Origin: Victivallales bacterium | Lineage (GTDB): Bacteria; Verrucomicrobiota; Lentisphaeria; Oligosphaerales; Oligosphaeraceae | Assembly (NCBI GenBank): GCA_900769285.1 | Contig: CAAGGB010000270.1 | Span: 1-6,468 of the forward strand | Reading direction: 5' to 3' | Length of the DNA stretch: 6,468 nt | Shown: positions 1 through 5,723 of the stretch, piece by piece | Layout: each line of letters opens with the position of its first letter | How positions within the stretch are numbered: position 1 is the stretch's first letter | Program-made: the position numbers and the translations under genes | The notes under the pieces: model-generated | Databases searched by the model: none | Told to the model about the DNA's origin: nothing | Seen by the model: the letters and a program-made list of their open reading frames with translations, nothing else

Positions 1-42
1 CCGGGGGGCTTGTCGCGCATCCAAGTGTGTGGGGGGCTGGGA

Positions 43-1245
43 CTACCTCAGCTTCTCGATGGTGGTGGTGTAGCTTTTGATGTAGAAGTCCTTGACGCCT
101 TCGGCCTTGAGCTTCTCGACCTCGGCGGTGAGCTGCTCCTTGGTGTACCCGTGGGTATGGAGGGCCTTGATGACATTGTTGGTGACGAGGAAGGAGAACT
201 GCTGGGCGTGGAGGAGGGGGAGCAGGGCGGCCTGGACGTCCTCGGGCCTATACCAGGGAGAGGCGGCGATCAGCTTGTCCGAGGTGCTCTTGGAGGAAGG
301 CTTGTGGGTGAGATGGGAGAGGGTGACGTGGTAGTAGCTGTCGGGCTTGCCCTGAATCTTGGCGATTTCGGGGAGCGTCTTGAGCGACAGGCGATAGCCG
401 GCCTCGGAGTGGTTACTGAAGAAGGGGAAGTTCCACCAGAGGTTGATGGCGCTCTTGAGGGCGCGGGCGCGGAGACGGTCGTTGTCGCCGGCGAGGACCT
501 TGGCGAGCGGCTCGACGAAGAGCTCGTTGCCGAGGTTGCCGACGAATTCGCAGGCGACGGCGCGGACGTTCTCGTCGGGGTCCTGGACGATGAGCTCGGC
601 GATCTTCTCGGGGAGTCCCTTGGTCTGGGCGTTGCGGCTGGCGTTGCAGGTGTAGTGGGTGGCGCACGCGCGAAGCTGCGGGTCGTCGCCGGAGAGCATC
701 CGGAGGATGAAGGCGGCGATGGCGGGCTGGCTATGGGCGTCGATGGCGAAATAGCGGATGAGGGCGGCCTGGACGCCAGGCTCCTTCTCGGTCTCCAGCA
801 GCGGCAGGACGAGCTTGTGGGCATCGGAGCGGCGGCCGAGGATGCCGCCGCCGGCCAGTTGGATGGCGTAGGCGCGGACGGCGGGCGCGGGATGGGCGAG
901 CAGCCGCGGGATGAAGTCGACCTTGCGCGGGAGGAGATAGTTCTTGCGGAGGGCGTCGAGGGCCTTGCTGGCGTTGCTGGGGGCGATGCGGTAGTACTCC
1001 TTGGTGGGGATGAAGGTGGCGTCGGCGTAGGCGAGGCAGATGGCCTCGTAGGCGACGGGGTTGAGGGTGGGCTTGCCGCCCTTGGGATGGGGCGTGTTCT
1101 CGGCCTTGTCGCCAAGGGTGACGAGGGCTTCGACGGACTTGTCGGTGGTGGCGAGCAGGTCCTCGGCGGGCGTGCCGGCGAACAGGGCCGAGCCGGCGAG
1201 CAGGGCCGAGCCGGCGAGCAGGGAGGCGAGACGGCGTGTGAGCAT
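43..1245 (-). CDS. Secreted HEAT-like repeat protein of unknown function
   Basis: A 400-residue protein with an N-terminal signal peptide: basic start (MLTRR), a hydrophobic stretch at about 6-23 and a likely cleavage site near the AGTPA segment at 23-27. The mature part is probably periplasmic or exported. From about 110 to 270 it shows repeated helical pairs typical of HEAT/PBS-lyase-like solenoids: a turn such as HPAPAVRAYA (118-127), EPGVQAALIR (155-164), DDPQLRACA (187-195) and DPDENVRAVA (222-231), each followed by a second helix. The C-terminus (about 330-400) is helical and lysine-rich. Such solenoids bind proteins; I see no catalytic motif, so no function is assigned. The start is supported by an AGGAG ribosome binding site seven bases upstream. 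It is transcribed divergently from the permease gene at 1468. Its codons are mostly C-ended (GCC, CTC). The fold call is fairly safe and the role is unknown. Confidence 0.8.
   Translation of the reverse strand: MLTRRLASLLAGSALLAGSALFAGTPAEDLLATTDKSVEALVTLGDKAENTPHPKGGKPTLNPVAYEAICLAYADATFIPTKEYYRIAPSNASKALDALRKNYLLPRKVDFIPRLLAHPAPAVRAYAIQLAGGGILGRRSDAHKLVLPLLETEKEPGVQAALIRYFAIDAHSQPAIAAFILRMLSGDDPQLRACATHYTCNASRNAQTKGLPEKIAELIVQDPDENVRAVACEFVGNLGNELFVEPLAKVLAGDNDRLRARALKSAINLWWNFPFFSNHSEAGYRLSLKTLPEIAKIQGKPDSYYHVTLSHLTHKPSSKSTSDKLIAASPWYRPEDVQAALLPLLHAQQFSFLVTNNVIKALHTHGYTKEQLTAEVEKLKAEGVKDFYIKSYTTTIEKLR
1174..1227. repeat. 18-bp tandem repeat inside the signal-peptide coding region
   Basis: Three consecutive 18-bp units start at 1174, 1192 and 1210. 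On the plus strand each begins GCCGGCGARCAGGG. Units 1 and 2 differ by one base; unit 3 matches for the first 15 bases and then diverges. Because 18 is a multiple of three the repeat stays in frame and encodes AGSALL/AGSALF-type hexapeptides in the hydrophobic core of the signal peptide. This looks like a small expansion by slippage. Confidence 0.85.
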
Positions 1246-1252
1246 GGTGGTT

Positions 1253-1257
1253 CTCCT
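1253..1257 (-). promoter_or_regulatory. Ribosome binding site of the HEAT-like protein gene
   Basis: AGGAG on the minus strand lies seven bases before the ATG at 1245. It is one of the clearest Shine-Dalgarno sequences in the window and fixes the start that gives a complete signal peptide. Confidence 0.7.
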
Positions 1258-1356
1258 GGGTGATGGGTGTTGGGGATGGTTGGGGTTCTCCAGCCCCTGC
1301 GCGGCAGGCGCTGTGCCGTGCCGCCCAGTGAGCTGGTCAGCGCGGCTTTTCGCATT

Positions 1357-1366
1357 ACATTAATGT
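1357..1366. promoter_or_regulatory. Perfect AT-rich palindrome, possible operator
   Basis: ACATTAATGT is a perfect 10-bp palindrome in the only AT-rich patch of a divergent, GC-rich intergenic region. It overlaps the minus-strand TGTAAT -10-like hexamer. Ten-base palindromes occur by chance several times in a window of this size, so the placement is the main argument. Confidence 0.25.
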
Positions 1367-1410
1367 CCTTTCCGTGCGCCGTCCATGTGGTCATGGGACT
1401 TTTTCGGTGC

Positions 1411-1436
1411 GCGCACATGGGGCCATGCGGGTGCGC
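1411..1436 (+). other. Possible hairpin in the leader of the permease gene
   Basis: GCGCAC (1411-1416) can pair with GTGCGC (1431-1436), and inside it ATG (1417-1419) can pair with CAT (1424-1426) with a bulge on the 3' side. It ends 31 bases before the chosen start codon. The overlapping GTGCGCGCAC at 1407-1416 is itself a perfect palindrome that could form a competing structure. No riboswitch class is recognised, and GC-rich DNA yields such stems readily. Confidence 0.25.
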
Positions 1437-1467
1437 ATGGCCGTTCGCTTTCCGGTTTGGGGTGACT

Positions 1468-2385
1468 ATGGCTTGGTATGGCTTTTCTCTGGTGGTTCTG
1501 GCGGGTGTGCTGTGGGCCGGCATGGCCGTGGTGGTGGCGTCGGCGGGGCGTCACCGGTGCGGCATGGACACGGTTCAGCCGCTGTCGGCGCTGTTTGTGC
1601 TGCTGGTCGGCGGCGGGCTGAAGGTGTGTGAGGTGGGCGCGTCGACCGGAGTGACGTCGGGCTGCGAGTGGCTGCCCGAGGCGACGTGGCTGGCGGCGTC
1701 CCTGGTGGCGCTGGCCGGTCTGGGGAACTACCTGATGCTGATTTTCGCGCAGCGTGCGATGGCGGTGGGGCCGTCGGGGGTGGTCTGGGCGTTCACGCAG
1801 AGCTCGCTGATTTGGCCGTTTGTGGTGGGCATGACGGTGTTTGGCGAGGCGCCGACGGCGGGCCGCCTGGGCGGCACGGCGCTGATTGTGGTGGCGCTGT
1901 GCCTGTTCTCGCGGGTTCGCGGCGGCGCCCAGCAGGAGGGCGAGCGCGGCGGCATGGGCTGGCTGCGGCTGACGCTGATGGCGTTCGCGCTGTCGGGCTT
2001 CGCGCAGACGGCGGCGAGTCTGCCGTCGTACATGGGTCTGGCGGGCCTGCGTCCGCTGGAGCGCTCGCTGCTGCTGAACGCGGGCATTGTGGCGTCGGCG
2101 GCGGGCGCGGCGCTGGTGCAGCGTGGGCTGCCGCCGGTGAGTCTGATGGCGGTGTGGCACGCGCTGGCGTTCGCGGCCATGAACCTGCTGTCGCAGGTGC
2201 TGATGTATCTGGGGATGGATCGGCTGGCGAGCGCGTCGTGCGCCGGCATCGCCTATCCGGTGGCGCAGGGGGTCAGCATCGGGGTGTTCTTCGTCTGGCA
2301 GAGCGTCCGGACGCGCGTGCCCTGGATGGGTGTTGCGGGACTGCTGGTGCTGCTGGCGGGCATCGTGCTGTGCGGACTGGGCTGA
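1468..2385 (+). CDS. DMT-superfamily (EamA/RhaT-like) permease
   Basis: A 305-residue inner-membrane protein with about ten predicted transmembrane helices (near 4-25, 36-52, 73-94, 104-121, 133-149, 165-185, 202-218, 227-248, 259-278, 285-303), in two five-helix halves joined by a hydrophilic loop at 150-163. The FGEAPT segment at 125-130 followed by a glycine-rich helix (RLGGTALIVVAL) is the characteristic end-of-half motif of EamA-type carriers. The length is normal for the family. The substrate cannot be read from sequence; members export or import amino acids, nucleosides, sugars and other small solutes. An upstream ATG at 1267 would add 67 residues with no family resemblance, so I chose 1468, which gives a normal N-terminal helix; a GGGGTG sequence just before it is a weak ribosome site. 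Leucine is almost always CTG and alanine often GCG, unlike the C-ended codons of its neighbours. Confidence 0.75.
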   Translation: MAWYGFSLVVLAGVLWAGMAVVVASAGRHRCGMDTVQPLSALFVLLVGGGLKVCEVGASTGVTSGCEWLPEATWLAASLVALAGLGNYLMLIFAQRAMAVGPSGVVWAFTQSSLIWPFVVGMTVFGEAPTAGRLGGTALIVVALCLFSRVRGGAQQEGERGGMGWLRLTLMAFALSGFAQTAASLPSYMGLAGLRPLERSLLLNAGIVASAAGAALVQRGLPPVSLMAVWHALAFAAMNLLSQVLMYLGMDRLASASCAGIAYPVAQGVSIGVFFVWQSVRTRVPWMGVAGLLVLLAGIVLCGLG

Positions 2386-2391
2386 GCGGCG
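2386..2391. other. Six-base tail-to-tail gap between permease and GDPD genes
   Basis: The plus-strand permease stop (TGA at 2383-2385) and the minus-strand GDPD stop (2392-2394) are separated by six bases. There is no room for a terminator between them, so each transcript must end inside the opposite gene or rely on factor-dependent termination. Confidence 0.85.
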
Positions 2392-3147
2392 TCAGGGCAG
2401 CGCCCGGACGAGCTCGTGGCAGCGGTTGGTGAGGAAGCCGCCGCCGGCGAGCTCGCGGCAGCGGCGGGCGTGTTCCGGCGTGTCGGCGTGGAAGACCTGC
2501 GCGTAGAGCCCGAGCTCGCGGCAGAGCTCGCCGGTCTCGGCAGTCGTGTGCTCGAAGACGGGCTGGACGAAGCGGCAGCCGAGGTTGCGGCAGAGCCGGA
2601 GGTTCTCCAGGAGCGTGCGCTCGGCCCAGCCGGGCGTGTAGCAGATGTCGATGTCGGAGTGGCAGCGGCGCACGACGTCGATGTCCTCGCGGCGGGCAAG
2701 CGTGAGGTAGCCCAGGTCGAACATCGAGTACTGGAAGTAGAGTCGGCAGATCTCCTGCAGGCCGCTGGGCGGGGCGTAGACCTGGATGTTCATGCCGGCC
2801 TTGCCGCGCAGCTCGCGGAGGACCTCCTCGAACGTGGGGACGCCCACGCCGGGCGCGGGCGTCCCGTCGGGCATCCTGGCGGTGGCCTGGCGGAGTTCCT
2901 CGAGGGTGAGGTCCTCGGGCTTGCCGGTGAGGGTTGTGGTCCGGTCGAGCGTCGGGTCGTGCAGCAGGATGGGGACGCCGTCCTTGGTGAGCCGCAGGTC
3001 GAACTCGATCATGTCGGCGCCGGCGGCGATGGCGGCCCGCATGGCGGGCAGCGTGTTCTCGGGCTGGATGGCGCAGGCGCCGCGGTGCGCGGTGACGCAG
3101 GCGTGCTCGGGCGTCTCGATGAGGGCGGTCAGGCTGTAGAAGCGCAT
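2392..3147 (-). CDS. Glycerophosphodiester phosphodiesterase-family protein, divergent active site
   Basis: A 251-residue protein, normal length for a cytoplasmic GDPD, with no signal peptide. The family hydrolyses glycerophosphodiesters to glycerol 3-phosphate and an alcohol using a divalent metal on a TIM barrel. Present motifs: HRG at 21-23, PENT at 29-32, metal-binding E48-x-D50 in IEFD, and HD at 63-64 in the segment LLHDPTLDRTT. The next conserved strand, usually N-[IV]-E-[IVL]-K, reads NIQVY here, so Gln122 stands where a metal-ligand Glu is normally found and Tyr124 where Lys is normally found. The C-terminal strand and loop (VFHADTPEHARRC, then GGGFLTNRCHEL) keep the family layout but replace the usual W-T-x-N and TD-x-P residues. 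Activity or substrate may therefore differ. The start lies 21 nt after the M24 stop, suggesting co-transcription; I see no good ribosome site. Confidence 0.8.
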   Translation of the reverse strand: MRFYSLTALIETPEHACVTAHRGACAIQPENTLPAMRAAIAAGADMIEFDLRLTKDGVPILLHDPTLDRTTTLTGKPEDLTLEELRQATARMPDGTPAPGVGVPTFEEVLRELRGKAGMNIQVYAPPSGLQEICRLYFQYSMFDLGYLTLARREDIDVVRRCHSDIDICYTPGWAERTLLENLRLCRNLGCRFVQPVFEHTTAETGELCRELGLYAQVFHADTPEHARRCRELAGGGFLTNRCHELVRALP

Positions 3148-3168
3148 GGGCAGGTGTGGCTTGGCGGG

Positions 3169-4284
3169 TTAGAGTTCCAGGAAGACGGGGAAGGACGACA
3201 GGCGATCGCAGCCGTCCTCGGTGACGAGGACGTCATCCTCGATGCGGATGCCGCCCCATTCGGGATAGTAGAGCCCCGGCTCGACGGTCACGACGTTGCC
3301 CGCCTCGAGCGGACGGGCGTTGCGCGGCGAGAGCGTCGGCGACTCGTGGATGTCCAGGCCGATGCTGTGCCCGAGCCCGTGGAAGAAGCCATGGGCGGGC
3401 GTCGCCGTCGACGTCTCGTAGCCGCGCTCCTCGAAGAGACGCGCGACGGCGAGATGCGGGTCGCGGCCGGGGACGCCCACGCGGATGGCGCCGAACGCGA
3501 GCCGCTGCGCCTCCTGGACGGTGGCGAACGCGCGGCGAACCTCCTCGGAGGTCGCCCCCTTGGCGAGCGTGCGGGTGAGGTCGCCGTAGTAGCCGGTGTC
3601 ACGGGAGCGTGGGAAGACGTCGAGCACGATGGGCTCGCCGGCCCGGATGGGGCCGAAGCCGACGCAGTGCGGGTCGGCGCCCTGGCGTCCCGGCGCGGCG
3701 ATGGTGCCGGCGGCGCAGCCGCCCCGCCGCGCGATGGCGATGTCAATCTCCGCGCGGAGCGTCTCGGCGGTGAGCGTCTCGCCGTTCCAGTGGAGCGTGC
3801 CGTCGGGCGCGACGGCGGCGTCGCGCAGCACCTCGCAGGCGCGCTCGAGGCCGGCCTCGGTCATGGCGATGGCCTCGCGAATCGCCGACACCTCGCGCGG
3901 CGACTTCCGCTCGCGCGATGGCGAGAAGGGCGAGACCGGGCGCAGGCACAGCCCGCGGTCCAGCAGCCGGCGGCCCAGGCCGTACGGGAAGTCCGCCGGA
4001 ACCTGCCAGGAGCGCACACCCAGGGTGCGCGAGATGGCCGCGATGAGCGCATCCGTCCCGAACGGGCCGTCCGGCAGCCTAAAGCGCCGACGCGCCTCGT
4101 CGAAGCCGATGACCGAGACGCCGGGACGCGCCTGGCGCGTGGCGCGGCCCGCCTCCAGCGGCGAGACCACCATGCTGGACTCGCCGCCCGCCTCGAACCA
4201 CAGGAACGGGTCGGGCGCGGAGAAGCCGGTTTCGTAGAGGAGGTCGGAGCACTGCTCGCTGGCGGCGTAGATGAGGCGGTTCAT
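3169..4284 (-). CDS. M24-family metallopeptidase (Xaa-Pro peptidase / aminopeptidase P-like)
   Basis: A 371-residue cytoplasmic enzyme with the two-domain plan of creatinase/aminopeptidase P proteins: an N-terminal non-catalytic domain (about 1-125) and a C-terminal pita-bread domain (about 130-371). All five expected metal ligands are visible: Asp222 (IVLDVFP), Asp235 (GYYGDLTRT), His306 (HGLGHSIGLDIHE), Glu335 (VTVEPGLYY) and Glu349 (GIRIEDDVL). Accessory histidines 298, 302 and 313 are also there. The two aspartates are 13 residues apart, slightly wider than the 11 of E. coli aminopeptidase P. It probably cleaves Xaa-Pro bonds in small peptides, though M24 members also include creatinase-like and inactive proteins. 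The reading frame is open 70 codons further upstream, but that part crosses the promoter region and lacks family character, so I start at MNRLIYAASEQ. No clear ribosome site precedes it. It leads a two-gene unit with the GDPD gene. Confidence 0.88.
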   Translation of the reverse strand: MNRLIYAASEQCSDLLYETGFSAPDPFLWFEAGGESSMVVSPLEAGRATRQARPGVSVIGFDEARRRFRLPDGPFGTDALIAAISRTLGVRSWQVPADFPYGLGRRLLDRGLCLRPVSPFSPSRERKSPREVSAIREAIAMTEAGLERACEVLRDAAVAPDGTLHWNGETLTAETLRAEIDIAIARRGGCAAGTIAAPGRQGADPHCVGFGPIRAGEPIVLDVFPRSRDTGYYGDLTRTLAKGATSEEVRRAFATVQEAQRLAFGAIRVGVPGRDPHLAVARLFEERGYETSTATPAHGFFHGLGHSIGLDIHESPTLSPRNARPLEAGNVVTVEPGLYYPEWGGIRIEDDVLVTEDGCDRLSSFPVFLEL

Positions 4285-4340
4285 GGCGTTGGGGGAATGG
4301 ATGGCTCGAACTAGATAAAAAAAGTTTGTGTTTTCTGCCG

Positions 4341-4368
4341 TTGTCGGTTGAATATGCGACAATATGGT
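4341..4368 (+). promoter_or_regulatory. Candidate sigma-70-type promoter for the thioredoxin operon
   Basis: TTGTCG (4341-4346), 16 bases, then TATGGT (4363-4368): four of six matches to each consensus hexamer, in the most AT-rich part of the intergenic region. It would give a leader of about 145 bases before the thioredoxin start. This is a visual match only. Confidence 0.3.
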
Positions 4369-4375
4369 ACATATT
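4341..4375. promoter_or_regulatory. Cluster of inverted and direct repeats, possible operator
   Basis: Three related elements overlap. TTGTCG (4341-4346) and CGACAA (4357-4362) form a perfect inverted pair 10 bases apart. AATATG (4351-4356 and 4361-4366) is a direct repeat at a 10-bp step, about one helical turn. AATATG (4361-4366) and CATATT (4370-4375) form a perfect inverted pair around GTA. Such an arrangement over a candidate promoter between diverging units would suit a dimeric regulator; no regulator gene is in the window. Confidence 0.35.
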
Positions 4376-4505
4376 TTTCCCGTTGCCAGTGACAGTGGCG
4401 AAAAAAGGCGTCTGGAAGGCGCTGTCGCGCCGTCCGGACGCTCCGTGGGCCGTTGCCCTTCTTCGGGGGCGGTCCGGCAACCCAACCACAACACACAGAA
4501 CGAAC

Positions 4506-4512
4506 AAAGGAG
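4506..4512 (+). promoter_or_regulatory. Ribosome binding site of the thioredoxin gene
   Basis: AAAGGAG ends eight bases before the ATG at 4521. It is a near-consensus Shine-Dalgarno sequence and rules out the upstream in-frame ATG at 4326. Confidence 0.8.
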
Positions 4513-4520
4513 ACAAGGCG

Positions 4521-4835
4521 ATGTCAGGGAAACTTCAGGAACTGGGCACGGTGGCGGCGTTCGAGGCGGCGGTGGCCAAGGGGACGGTCCTGGTCGACTT
4601 CTGGGCGCCCTGGTGCGGCCCCTGCCGTATGCAGACCCCCATCCTCGAGCGTCTGGCCGACGAGCTGGACGGGCAGGTCGCCATCTGCAAGGTGAACGTG
4701 GACGAGAACGCCGAGGCGGCCGCCGCGTTCAATGTGATGTCGATACCGACGCTGATCGTGTTCCGTGACGGCAAGCCCGTGAAGCAGTTCGTGGGCCTGC
4801 AGCAGGCGGCCACGCTGAAGGTGGCTCTGGCCTGA
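4521..4835 (+). CDS. trxA: Thioredoxin
   Basis: A 104-residue single-domain thioredoxin, the usual length for cytoplasmic thioredoxin. The active site WCGPC is at 31-35 after VDFWAP, the buried Asp is Asp26, and the cis-proline is Pro76 in SIPT, followed by LIVFRDGKPV and the conserved glycine of FVGLQ. There is no signal peptide, so it is cytoplasmic. It reduces protein disulfides and feeds electrons to reductases such as ribonucleotide reductase, methionine sulfoxide reductase and PAPS reductase; thioredoxin reductase is not in the window. The active site is complete and nothing is unusual in the fold. It is the first gene of a plus-strand unit, with the TauE-type permease starting 19 nt after its stop. 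The gene symbol reflects the family; which of possibly several thioredoxins of the organism this is cannot be told. Confidence 0.95.
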   Translation: MSGKLQELGTVAAFEAAVAKGTVLVDFWAPWCGPCRMQTPILERLADELDGQVAICKVNVDENAEAAAAFNVMSIPTLIVFRDGKPVKQFVGLQQAATLKVALA

Positions 4836-4854
4836 GCGGGAGGCTCTCCGGGCG

Positions 4855-5658
4855 ATGTATGACCTGAACGCGCTGGGGTGGCTGTTCGCCGGGCTGTGCG
4901 GCCTGGTGGTCGGCATGTCGAAGTGCGGGCTGCCGGGGCTGGGCTCGCTGGCGGTGCCGATGATGGCCGGCGTGCTGCCGGCAAAGACCGCGACCGGCGC
5001 GCTGCTGCCGCTGCTGGTCGCCGGCGACATGGCCGGCGCCCTCCATTTCCGCCGCCATGCCGACTGGCTGCTGCTCCTGCGCCTCCTGCCCATCGCCGTC
5101 TGCGGCATCTGGCTCGGCTATGTCCTGCTGGGCCAGCCCTGGGTGGACGACCACGTCATCCGCATGGTCACGGCCACCATCGTCCTGGCGCTGGTCGTCA
5201 TGAACCAGTTCCGCGGCCGTCTCCATGCCTGGGCCAGCGGCGACGGCCGCTCCGGCGCCTCCCGCTGGGCGGTCGCCGTCCTCTTCGGGCTCCTGGCTGG
5301 CGTCACCACCATGCTCGCCAACGCCGCCGGACCCGTGATGCTCATCTATCTGCTGGCCATGCGCCTCCAGAAGGACGAGTTCATCGGCACCTTCGCCTGG
5401 TTCTTCGTCGTCATCAACTGGCTCAAGGTGCCCTTCATGGTCTGCCGCGGCATGATCACCGCCGACAGCCTGCTGTTCAACCTGCGGCTGCTGCCGGCAC
5501 TCCTCCTCGGCTGCTGGCTCGGCATCGTCCTCAGCCGACGCCTCTCCAACGACCGCTTCCGGCTGTGGATCGAGCTCCTCACCGCGCTGGCCGCGCTCCT
5601 CCTCTTCCTGCCGCCGGGGCTCCTCTCCTCGCTGGCACGGCAACTGCTGCAACCGTAG
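4855..5658 (+). CDS. TauE/SafE-family (TSUP) anion exporter
   Basis: A 267-residue membrane protein with about eight hydrophobic helices in two related halves. The first half carries the family signature GMSKCGLPG (20-28) followed by a small-residue-rich helix and TATGALLPLL (45-54); the second half repeats the pattern with FGLLAGVTTMLANAAGP (144-160) and LMVC-type helices beyond. The length fits the family. Members move sulfite, sulfoacetate, taurine-derived or other organosulfur anions, usually outward. A GGGAGG ribosome site lies 11 bases before the start and the gene begins 19 nt after thioredoxin, so the two are probably co-transcribed. Codon use changes inside the gene: the first 13 leucines are all CTG, and from residue 63 CTC appears often and C-ended codons dominate. 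The exact substrate is not deducible. Confidence 0.88.
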   Translation: MYDLNALGWLFAGLCGLVVGMSKCGLPGLGSLAVPMMAGVLPAKTATGALLPLLVAGDMAGALHFRRHADWLLLLRLLPIAVCGIWLGYVLLGQPWVDDHVIRMVTATIVLALVVMNQFRGRLHAWASGDGRSGASRWAVAVLFGLLAGVTTMLANAAGPVMLIYLLAMRLQKDEFIGTFAWFFVVINWLKVPFMVCRGMITADSLLFNLRLLPALLLGCWLGIVLSRRLSNDRFRLWIELLTALAALLLFLPPGLLSSLARQLLQP

Positions 5659-5674
5659 GCGCCGCCACGGCGCC
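5658..5674 (+). other. GC-rich stem-loop at the end of the tauE-type gene
   Basis: GGCGCCG (5658-5664) and CGGCGCC (5668-5674) form a perfect 7-bp stem with a CCA loop. The first base of the stem is the last base of the TAG stop codon. The bases that follow (CAAGATAAACC) contain no T tract, so it does not look like a standard intrinsic terminator. It could lower read-through into the next gene or protect the upstream mRNA end. Confidence 0.45.
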
Positions 5675-5723
5675 GCAAGATAAACCAACCACCACGCTGA
5701 ACTGAAAAAGGAAACGAACGACT

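Larger units (their letters stand above)
1246..1467. other. Divergent intergenic region between the HEAT-like gene and the permease gene
   Basis: These 222 bases must hold the promoters of both flanking genes. The only AT-rich patch is around 1345-1370 and contains the perfect 10-bp palindrome ACATTAATGT at 1357-1366. On the minus strand TGTAAT (1359 to 1354) matches the -10 consensus in five of six positions but has no good -35 at the usual distance. Several ATG codons lie between 1267 and 1450, but the peptide they would add is not membrane-protein-like. No further gene is seen. Confidence 0.5.
4285..4520. other. Divergent intergenic region between the M24 and thioredoxin genes
   Basis: These 236 bases separate two diverging transcription units. 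The stretch 4306-4380 is the most AT-rich of the window and includes a run of seven A (4317-4323) and the motif cluster described separately. From about 4380 to 4500 the sequence is GC-rich again and would be the thioredoxin leader; it contains a GTTGCC/GGCAAC pair (4452-4457 with 4476-4481) and the palindrome CGTCCGGACG (4431-4440). No open reading frame here looks real. Confidence 0.6.

Noticed and set aside
1..42. Possible terminator after the HEAT-like gene from the GGGGGGC runs
   Set aside because: The two G runs are direct, not inverted, repeats and no T tract follows on the minus strand.
10..1263. Long plus-strand open frame opposite the HEAT-like gene
   Set aside because: It encodes low-complexity Gly/Val/Glu-rich sequence with no domain, while the minus strand has a signal peptide, HEAT motifs and a ribosome site. 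Long antisense frames are expected at this GC content.
1349..1370. Possible dif/Xer site (CGCATTA followed by TAATGT), prompted by the skew change
   Set aside because: Only part of one arm resembles the dif consensus, the spacing is wrong, and it is over 3 kb from the composition change.
2416..4314. 632-codon plus-strand open frame across the GDPD and M24 genes
   Set aside because: It spans two recognised minus-strand genes and reads as Arg/Ala/Gly-rich low complexity; a GC-driven shadow.
4431..4440. Palindrome CGTCCGGACG in the thioredoxin leader as an operator
   Set aside because: Perfect 10-bp palindromes are expected several times by chance in a GC-rich window this long, and nothing else supports this one.
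4285..4494. Upstream in-frame start for the M24 peptidase adding 70 residues
   Set aside because: The extra segment comes from intergenic DNA with promoter-like sequence and has no signal peptide or family match.
4326..4520. Upstream in-frame start for thioredoxin giving a 169-residue protein
   Set aside because: The added segment crosses the AT-rich promoter region and resembles no thioredoxin extension; the strong AAAGGAG site favours 4521.
4729..5688. Minus-strand open frame opposite tauE
   Set aside because: Gln/Glu/His-rich composition without a motif, opposite a clear TauE/SafE membrane protein.
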